Shown piece by piece: positions 58,465 through 64,000 of a stretch of 64,000 bases of DNA (within the stretch, counting starts at the first letter, position 1; each line of letters opens with the position of its first letter). The notes under the pieces were generated by a model. It saw nothing but the letters and a program-made list of their open reading frames with translations, was not told the origin of the DNA and made no database searches. The DNA is from Thiobacillus sp. (lineage in GTDB: Bacteria; Pseudomonadota; Gammaproteobacteria; Burkholderiales; Thiobacillaceae), in assembly GCA_030679915.1 (NCBI GenBank), contig JAUXRY010000002.1, positions 35,307 to 99,306 on the forward strand, in the 5' to 3' direction. The position numbers were made by a program, and so were the translations under genes.

Positions 58465-59172
58465 TTATTGTGGGACTTGTTTGGGTGAAAGCTGCTTGCG
58501 GCGGCGCTTTGCCATGAAGCCAACCAGACTCAGACCCGCCAGCATCATGGCGTAGGTTTCGGCTTCCGGGACGGGAGTTAGTGTGGCTATACCTTCAAGA
58601 TGACCGGTCATTAACCAGCCATTGAATAAATTGACAGGATCGCCCGTGCTGATGCTGAGCACTTCCCCGTTTTTAATTAGGTGGGTCCAATCCGCTGTGT
58701 AGTAGTAATGGTTGGCATCGATCATGGATATAGATGTCGTCATGTTGTTGTCTGGTGAAATGCTGTATGAATTTCCCAAGTATTCTGTGGTAAATCCCGA
58801 GATGTCCAGATTCATGACGCCATTGATGATCGAGCCTCTGGGTGCACCACGTAGAGAATTGATATCTCCCGGGTATGTATTTAACAAAACAACACCCAGG
58901 GTAAACGCGTCGTTTGCTTGTTCTATGCCCATGATGATTTTTCCATCGACACTTCCGGCGCTCACGAATCCTGAATTCGCAAACAAAGCGTTATTGTTGT
59001 TATAGATGGTGGCTTCTCCGCCAACACTTTGTAATGTCGATGTTCCCAGTCCGCCAGATCCAACGCCAATTTCCTCAATCGTCATGCTTTGGATGGATGC
59101 CGCCTGAACCCCGGTGCTTGCAATGAAACAGCCCAAAGCCATGCTTGTCAGCGTTATTTTCATGTGAGTCAT
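58465..59172 (-). CDS. PEP-CTERM exported protein, copy 2
   Basis: A 235-residue paralogue of the next gene. Signal peptide 1-27, then SIQSMTIEEIGVGSGGLGTS, an Asn/Ser/Gly-rich body, and the sorting tail VPEAETYAMMLAGLSLVGF followed by AKRRRK; it has the PEA variant of the PEP motif. ATG 59172 lies behind a GGAAGAG; an ATG three codons on (59163) is equally possible. It is the first gene of the pair, under a possible sigma-54 promoter. Confidence 0.85.
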   Translation of the reverse strand: MTHMKITLTSMALGCFIASTGVQAASIQSMTIEEIGVGSGGLGTSTLQSVGGEATIYNNNNALFANSGFVSAGSVDGKIIMGIEQANDAFTLGVVLLNTYPGDINSLRGAPRGSIINGVMNLDISGFTTEYLGNSYSISPDNNMTTSISMIDANHYYYTADWTHLIKNGEVLSISTGDPVNLFNGWLMTGHLEGIATLTPVPEAETYAMMLAGLSLVGFMAKRRRKQLSPKQVPQ

Positions 59173-59242
59173 TCTTTGTCTCTTCCCGTAGTTGTTTGTA
59201 TTGGTGTGAAGCGGCCAAGTTTGAATGCGGCCGCAATCGGAC

Positions 59243-59259
59243 AAGCAAGATGTGCACCT
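59243..59259 (-). promoter_or_regulatory. Candidate sigma-54 promoter of the PEP-CTERM genes
   Basis: On the minus strand AGGTGCACATCTTGCTT keeps the -24 GG and -12 GC ten bases apart and the TTGCT box, about 70 bases before the start of copy 2. The -24 box is weak (GGTGCA against GGCACG). PEP-CTERM genes in related bacteria are known to use sigma-54 with PrsK/PrsR. Confidence 0.45.
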
Positions 59260-59634
59260 GATGGGAGCTGGCCAACTGGATTCAATCATTACAAGGACTT
59301 GTAACGACAAGGAAGCAGGGTAAGCGCGCCCGGTGTAAAAGAACCCGACAAAAATGGATGGCTTTGATACCCGGTGTTTGCCGTGCGGGTTGGTCGCCGG
59401 TTCGGAATTTTTCGCTTCAGGAGTAGAATGCTGCCTCGGTCCCAAGCCGTGCTGCGATGATTCATTCGCCAGGCACCGGACGCTTTTCCGTTTCGGCGCT
59501 CACGTTTTTGTGTGTCGGCAGCAGGCAAGCGTGATGGGCCGTGATCACACTTAGGGAGTTTCAGCAGGACGACGGTTGTAATCGTTATTGCTGGCAACTT
59601 GCCAAAATTATTGGGCGAGCCTCTCGCCCCCTCG

Positions 59635-59716
59635 TGCTGAGGAGCGCTGCGACTGTTGCGGGTTTAATCCGAATCAACAGCCAGGCTCAGCGCGAGAGAC
59701 GTTTCAACTGCGCTTG
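59635..59716 (+). ncRNA. SAH riboswitch
   Basis: A leader with the conserved blocks GAGGAGCGCTGCGAC, CCAGGCTCAG and CAACTGCGCTT in order, as in S-adenosylhomocysteine riboswitches of beta- and gammaproteobacteria; the last block can pair with the AGCGC of the first as the pseudoknot. It lies about 68 bases before the ahcY start, the gene this class controls, and should raise expression when SAH builds up. Confidence 0.88.
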
Positions 59717-59783
59717 TTGACTTGCAGCGGTTTTGCGGGCGAACGAGCATGCAACCGACCGCTGTCATTCAAGGAGTTTCACC

Positions 59784-61208
59784 ATGAATGCAGTAACCAC
59801 ACTCTCGAGTTTTAACGATTACATCATCGCCGACCTGTCGCTTGCCGGCTGGGGACGCAAAGAAATCCGAATTGCCGAAACCGAAATGCCGGGCCTGATG
59901 GCGATTCGCCAGGAATTCGCTGCTGCGCAGCCGCTTAAAGGCGCGCGCATTACCGGTTCGCTGCACATGACCATTCAGACCGCAGTGCTGATGGAAACCT
60001 TGACGGCTCTGGGCGCTGAATTGCGCTGGGCATCGTGCAACATCTACTCAACCCAGGATCACGCAGCCGCAGCGATGGCGGCCGAATGCATCCCGGTGTT
60101 TGCAGTGAAGGGCGAATCGTTGAAGGATTACTGGGATTACACCCACCGCATCTTCGAATGGACGGATGGTGGATTCTCCAACATGATTCTTGACGATGGC
60201 GGCGATGCCACCCTGCTGCTGCATCTGGGCGCGCGTGCCGAAAAAGACATTTCAGTGCTGGCCAATCCCACCAGCGAAGAAGAGCGTGTGCTCTACGCGG
60301 CAATCAAGGCCAAAGTGGCGGTTGATCCGACCTGGTATTCGGTGCGTCTGGCTGCAGTGCGGGGCGTGACCGAAGAAACCACCACCGGGGTGCATCGCCT
60401 GTACCAGATGCACGCCAAGGGCGAGCTCAAATTCCCGGCGATCAACGTCAACGATTCGGTGACCAAATCCAAGTTCGACAACCTGTATGGCTGCCGTGAG
60501 TCGCTGGTCGACGGCATCAAGCGTGCGACCGACGTGATGATCGCCGGCAAGGTTGCCGTGGTTGCGGGTTACGGTGACGTGGGCAAGGGCAGCGCACAAG
60601 CATTGCGTGCGTTGTCCGCCCAAGTGTGGGTGACCGAGATCGACCCGATCTGCGCCTTGCAGGCCGCAATGGAAGGTTATCGCGTGGTGACGATGGAATA
60701 TGCGGCTGACAAAGCCGACATTTTCGTTACCGCCACCGGCAACTACCATGTCATTACCCATGACCACATGGCCGCCATGAAGGACCAGGCCATTGTCTGC
60801 AACATCGGCCACTTCGACAACGAAATCGACGTCGCTGGCATCGAGCAATACGAATGGGAAGAAATCAAGCCGCAGGTCGATCACATCATCTTCCCCGACG
60901 GCAAACGCATCATCCTGCTGGCCCAGGGTCGCCTGGTGAACCTCGGTTGCGGCACGGGTCATCCCTCGTATGTGATGTCGTCTTCGTTCGCCAACCAGAC
61001 CATCGCCCAGATGGAACTGTGGCAGGAGCGCGATTCCGGCAAATATCCGGTTGACGTCTACACGCTGCCGAAGCATCTGGACGAAAAGGTTGCGCGTCTG
61101 CAACTGCAAAAGCTCAACGCGCAATTGTCCGAGCTCTCCGATGTGCAGGCCGACTACATCGGTGTGCCCAAGCAAGGTCCTTACAAGACCGATCACTACC
61201 GCTATTGA
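59784..61208 (+). CDS. ahcY: Adenosylhomocysteinase
   Basis: NAD-dependent hydrolysis of S-adenosylhomocysteine to homocysteine and adenosine, relieving inhibition of methyltransferases. 474 residues, with [15 protein letters not shown], the NAD loop [16 protein letters not shown] and the C-terminal KTDHYRY end. ATG 59784 follows AAGGAGTTTCACC. Controlled by the SAH riboswitch and followed by the YvlD-like gene and metF in one likely operon. Confidence 0.97.
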   Translation: MNAVTTLSSFNDYIIADLSLAGWGRKEIRIAETEMPGLMAIRQEFAAAQPLKGARITGSLHMTIQTAVLMETLTALGAELRWASCNIYSTQDHAAAAMAAECIPVFAVKGESLKDYWDYTHRIFEWTDGGFSNMILDDGGDATLLLHLGARAEKDISVLANPTSEEERVLYAAIKAKVAVDPTWYSVRLAAVRGVTEETTTGVHRLYQMHAKGELKFPAINVNDSVTKSKFDNLYGCRESLVDGIKRATDVMIAGKVAVVAGYGDVGKGSAQALRALSAQVWVTEIDPICALQAAMEGYRVVTMEYAADKADIFVTATGNYHVITHDHMAAMKDQAIVCNIGHFDNEIDVAGIEQYEWEEIKPQVDHIIFPDGKRIILLAQGRLVNLGCGTGHPSYVMSSSFANQTIAQMELWQERDSGKYPVDVYTLPKHLDEKVARLQLQKLNAQLSELSDVQADYIGVPKQGPYKTDHYRY

Positions 61209-61235
61209 TCCGGCTCACCTGAAGAAAGAGCACCC

Positions 61236-61583
61236 ATGCGTTTACTGCTGCTGTGGATACTGAATGCCATTGCCCTGCTGGCGGTGACGTATTTGCTGCC
61301 CTCGATTCAGGTGTCGAGCTTTGGCACGGCGCTGCTTGCCGCGCTGGGGTTAGGCCTGATCAATACACTGGTGCGGCCTGTGCTTGCGATCCTGACCTTG
61401 CCGATCACGGTGATTACCCTTGGCATTTTTTATCTGGTGTTGAACGGCTTGTTGTTCTGGCTTGCCAGCGCGTTCATTCCTGGATTTGAAGTAGATGGCT
61501 TCGCTTCGGCAATCGTCGGCGCCATTCTGTACGGGGTGATCGCCTGGGCACTGTCTGCACTCATCCCAAACAATAAAGGTTGA
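61236..61583 (+). CDS. YvlD-like phage-holin-family-4 membrane protein
   Basis: A 115-residue protein that is almost wholly hydrophobic: four membrane helices, with the family blocks LGLINTLVRPVLAILTLPITVITLG and LVLNGLLFWLAS. Function unknown; the phage-holin label comes from fold similarity only. It sits between ahcY and metF, three bases before metF, as in many betaproteobacteria. Confidence 0.9.
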   Translation: MRLLLLWILNAIALLAVTYLLPSIQVSSFGTALLAALGLGLINTLVRPVLAILTLPITVITLGIFYLVLNGLLFWLASAFIPGFEVDGFASAIVGAILYGVIAWALSALIPNNKG

Positions 61584-61586
61584 AAC

Positions 61587-62417
61587 ATGACCGAACGTAC
61601 CTTCAGCTTTGAGTTCTTTCCGCCGAAGACGGCAGAAGGCATGGACAAGCTGCGCGCGACACGCGAACAGCTTGCACAACTCAATCCCAAATTCTTCTCC
61701 GTTACTTTCGGTGCCGGAGGCTCTACCCGTGACCGCACGCTCGAAACCGTGCGCGACATCCAGGCTTCCGGCAGTGCGGCTGCGCCGCACCTGTCGTGTA
61801 TTGGATCGACCGAAGAGAACATTCGCGAAATACTGACCGAATATAAAAGTCAGGGCATCCGTCATCTGGTGGCCCTGCGCGGTGATTTACCGTCTGGCAA
61901 TATGGACGCCGGCGAATTCAACTACGCCAACGAACTGGTGGACTTCATACGCTGCGAAACCGGCGACTGGTTCGAAATAGAAGTCGCGGCCTATCCCGAA
62001 GTTCACCCGCAGGCGCGCTCCTACACAGCAGACCTCGCCAACTTCAAGCGCAAGGTCGACGCCGGTGCGGATTCGGCGATTACGCAGTATTTCTTCAATG
62101 CCGACGCGTATTTTCGGTTTGTCGACGATGTGAGGGCACAAGGCGTCACCCTTCCTATCGTCCCCGGCATCATGCCGATCGGAAACTACGTTCAGCTGGC
62201 GCGCTTTTCCGACGCCTGCGGTGCGGAGATTCCACGTTGGCTACGTAAGAAACTGGAAACCTATGGCGACGATATGGCTTCGCTGCGTGCATTCGGGCTG
62301 GATGTCATTACCGATATGTGCGATCGCCTGCTGGCGGGCGGCGCACCAGGCCTGCATTTTTACACCATGAACCAGGCCGGTCCCACCACCACCATTTGGC
62401 AGCGGCTGGGCCTCTAA
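61587..62417 (+). CDS. metF: Methylenetetrahydrofolate reductase
   Basis: FAD enzyme that makes 5-methyl-THF for methionine synthesis, closing the activated-methyl cycle with ahcY and metK. The 276 residues show FSFEFFPPKTAEGMDKL, SVTFGAGGSTRDRT, HLVALRGDLP and ITQYFFNADAYFRFVDD. Third gene of the likely ahcY operon. Confidence 0.96.
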   Translation: MTERTFSFEFFPPKTAEGMDKLRATREQLAQLNPKFFSVTFGAGGSTRDRTLETVRDIQASGSAAAPHLSCIGSTEENIREILTEYKSQGIRHLVALRGDLPSGNMDAGEFNYANELVDFIRCETGDWFEIEVAAYPEVHPQARSYTADLANFKRKVDAGADSAITQYFFNADAYFRFVDDVRAQGVTLPIVPGIMPIGNYVQLARFSDACGAEIPRWLRKKLETYGDDMASLRAFGLDVITDMCDRLLAGGAPGLHFYTMNQAGPTTTIWQRLGL

Positions 62418-62440
62418 ACCTGCGATCCATGCCAACCCAC

Positions 62441-62463
62441 AAGGCCCGCTTTTAGCGGGCCTT
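62441..62463 (+). terminator. Rho-independent terminator after metF
   Basis: A perfect ten-pair stem AAGGCCCGCT, loop TTT, AGCGGGCCTT, 23 bases behind the metF stop. Confidence 0.88.
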
Positions 62464-62536
62464 GTTCATGGTGCTGCGTCACTGTGCGTTCGGCGGCATG
62501 TAAAATCGGTGGCTTGTCCTTCATCGCGTACCCATC

Positions 62537-63859
62537 ATGAATGCCTTGTGGATACTGGCCCTGCTCATCCTGATTTCCGGTGTTTTTTCGCTTGCTGAAA
62601 TGGCGCTCGCGTCATCGCGTCGGGTGCGATTGAACCAGCTGGCGGAGGCGGGAAATAGTGGTGCAGCCACGGCGCTGGCCATCAAAGATCATCCCAGCCG
62701 GCTGCTGGCGGCCAGCCAGACAGGCATCACCGCTGCTGCGTTGCTGATGGGTATTTATGGCGAATCGGCGCTGTCGGCTTCGTTTGAATCGTTTATCGGG
62801 AGCACACTCCCCGCCCTGGTTGACTGGCAGTCAACCATCGCCTTCACGCTCACCATCGTCATCGTCACGGCCGTGTCCATCATTCTGGGCGAGATCGTGC
62901 CCAAGCGGATTGCGCTCGCGAACCCGGAAAAGGTCGCGGCATTTTGCGCGCCCGCCATGTCGCTCTTTATTCGCGTGCTGTCTCCCGCGATCAGCTTCCT
63001 GTCTTTTGTGGCCGATCGCGTGCTGGTGTTGCTGCCGGTTCAGGCCGCATCTGCCGTCACCAGCATGGAAGACATTCTGGCGTATGTGGACGAAGGCAAG
63101 CGGGCAGGTTCCATTGCGCTCGAAGAGAGCCAGCTGTTCGGCAACGTCATGCGGCTGGAAGACTGGCGTCTCGCCACCGTCATGACGCCGGCGTCAGACG
63201 TGGCTTGGTTGGACCTGCTGTCGCCGCGTGAGCACAACCTGCGCCTGCTACAGGAAGCGCCACATTCGCAACTGCCTGTCTGCAAGGGCGACTTGCAACA
63301 GGTGATCGGCATTGCCGAAAGCCACGACATCCTCAAGGCCGTCATGGTGGGCGATATCGATTTTGCCGAGCTGCCGCTGGCCGCGCCCTTGTATGTGCCG
63401 TCCAGCCTTAACCTTATCGATCTGCTGCGCACCTTCCGCCAGCAGCGCGCCACGTTTGCGCTGGTGGTGAGCGAGTTTGGCCTCACCGAAGGCATCGTCA
63501 CCCTGGACGATCTGATGTATTCCCTTGTGGGCGACATGGCACCGGGCATCGATGATTCCGAGGATTCGCTGGCAGTGCGCCGCCCCGATGGCTCGTGGCT
63601 GCTGGATGGGCTGCTGCCCATCGACGAAATGAAAGACAAGCTGGACATTCGTCGCGTGCCGCAGGAATCGCTGGGCAACTACCACACCGTGGGTGGTTTC
63701 GTGCTCGCCTCACTGGGCCACATCCCGCGCAAGGCAGAATGTTTTACCTGGGCAGAGTGGGAGTTCGAGGTGGTGGATGTGGACCGTAACCGGGTCGATC
63801 AGGTACTGGCCAGCCGGGTGGCGAAAACAGAGGCTGTGAATGACGTTAATGGTGTCTGA
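62537..63859 (+). CDS. CNNM/CorC (hemolysin C) family transporter
   Basis: A 440-residue integral protein. The DUF21/CNNM membrane domain with three or four helices covers about 1-140 (ISGVFSLAEMALASSRRVRL, GEIVPKRIALANPE), then a CBS pair (about 200-330) and a C-terminal CorC/HlyC domain with DGSWLLDGLLPIDEM. Relatives move or regulate magnesium or cobalt. Start ATG 62537. Monocistronic. Confidence 0.92.
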   Translation: MNALWILALLILISGVFSLAEMALASSRRVRLNQLAEAGNSGAATALAIKDHPSRLLAASQTGITAAALLMGIYGESALSASFESFIGSTLPALVDWQSTIAFTLTIVIVTAVSIILGEIVPKRIALANPEKVAAFCAPAMSLFIRVLSPAISFLSFVADRVLVLLPVQAASAVTSMEDILAYVDEGKRAGSIALEESQLFGNVMRLEDWRLATVMTPASDVAWLDLLSPREHNLRLLQEAPHSQLPVCKGDLQQVIGIAESHDILKAVMVGDIDFAELPLAAPLYVPSSLNLIDLLRTFRQQRATFALVVSEFGLTEGIVTLDDLMYSLVGDMAPGIDDSEDSLAVRRPDGSWLLDGLLPIDEMKDKLDIRRVPQESLGNYHTVGGFVLASLGHIPRKAECFTWAEWEFEVVDVDRNRVDQVLASRVAKTEAVNDVNGV

Positions 63860-63879
63860 ACTGAGAATCATCTAGCCGA

Positions 63880-63903
63880 CCTCCCACCGCTGTGAGGCGG
63901 AGG
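63880..63903. repeat. Hairpin at the likely left end of an IS110-family element
   Basis: CCTCC and GGAGG arms around a 14-base centre, between the CorC gene and the transposase start. It may be part of the structured non-coding end of the element. Confidence 0.4.
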
Positions 63904-63952
63904 AGTAAAAAGCGAAGTGCGAACTTTGTTTTTTTACTCAAAGGAGATCGAG

Positions 63953-64000
63953 ATGAGATTCTGCGGCATAGACCTGCATTCGAACAATAGCGTTGTCGTG
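63953..64000 (+). CDS. IS110-family transposase, N-terminus only
   Basis: Sixteen codons are visible: MRFCGIDLHSNNSVVV, the start of the RuvC-like DEDD catalytic domain (first Asp in GIDLHSNN) typical of IS110-family transposases. An AAAGGAG site precedes it by about 8 bases. The rest lies beyond the window. IS110 elements are guided by a bridge RNA from a non-coding end; the 93 bases before this gene might be part of such an end. Confidence 0.75.
   Translation, partial: MRFCGIDLHSNNSVVV

Larger units (their letters stand above)
59173..59783. other. 611-base divergent region between PEP-CTERM genes and ahcY
   Basis: No credible gene. On the PEP-CTERM side there is a sigma-54-like element at 59243-59259 and the palindrome TTACAAG-GA-CTTGTAA at 59289-59304. 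On the ahcY side there is TGGCAA-C-TTGCCA at 59592-59604, a seven-pair hairpin GGGCGAG/CTCGCCC at 59613-59629, and the SAH riboswitch. The middle part, 59305-59590, shows nothing I can name beyond a few short hairpins. Confidence 0.6.

Noticed and set aside
59305..59590. Small open frames between the PEP-CTERM genes and ahcY
   Set aside because: No ribosome sites, no domain texture and lower coding periodicity than the neighbours.
60252..61196. Minus-strand open frame of 314 residues opposite ahcY
   Set aside because: Shadow of ahcY, a fully conserved enzyme gene.

Overview
The window reads as chromosomal core DNA of a betaproteobacterium, most likely a Thiobacillus/Sulfuricella-like member of the Nitrosomonadales. 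The pointers are the hemC-hemD-hemX-hemY order, the metK/two acyltransferases/dapF/DUF484/xerC neighbourhood, a SAH riboswitch before ahcY, a complete Pil-Chp chemosensory operon, PEP-CTERM proteins and a protein resembling DsrS of sulfur oxidisers. Genus-level placement is inference. Genes are tightly packed with many 1-4 base overlaps. I saw no rRNA, tRNA or CRISPR array.

Layout. 1-2.6 kb: a histidine kinase (cut by the left edge) with its LuxR-type regulator, and an exported thioredoxin-fold protein. 2.7-7.3 kb: hemCDXY and a DUF302 protein. 7.3-13.5 kb: a 2Fe-2S flavin reductase, an SDR epimerase, fxsA, cutA, a dsbD with a doubled N-terminal domain, and a Tat-exported transglutaminase-like protein. 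13.7-17.7 kb: DsrS-like gene, hemL, thiE, thiD and rubredoxin. 17.9-28.6 kb: an unknown secreted protein, then pilG-pilH-pilI-pilJ-chpA for twitching and surface sensing. 28.6-31.6 kb: two cytoplasmic proteins of unknown role. 32.0-34.1 kb: a bufferin-type RiPP cluster, made of a six-cysteine exported precursor, a DUF692/MNIO enzyme and a DUF2063 partner; this is the most interesting system here. 34.1-37.8 kb: a YqhA-like membrane protein, hslVU and a STAS protein. 37.9-43.0 kb: a minus-strand set of zinc-homeostasis type (dksA paralogue without a full zinc finger, COG0523 GTPase, yidD, small His/Cys protein, porin, znuA, znuB). 43.3-48.0 kb: RND efflux adaptor and pump plus a lipoprotein, followed by a decayed polyphosphate-kinase-2 remnant. 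48.3-56.4 kb: a GGDEF/EAL protein, xerC, DUF484, dapF, CoA-binding protein, GNAT and two LpxL-type acyltransferases. 56.5-62.4 kb: S-adenosylmethionine cycle genes metK, ahcY and metF, interrupted by two tandem PEP-CTERM genes. 62.5-63.9 kb: a CNNM/CorC transporter. 63.95 kb: the start of an IS110-family transposase, cut by the right edge.

How they work together. hemL, hemC, hemD, hemX and hemY serve tetrapyrrole synthesis. The Pil-Chp genes form one signalling array from receptor to two output regulators. The bufferin cluster and the zinc cluster are two separate metal-handling systems about 4 kb apart. metK, ahcY and metF make, recycle and recharge the activated-methyl cycle, with ahcY and the two genes behind it under a SAH-sensing leader.
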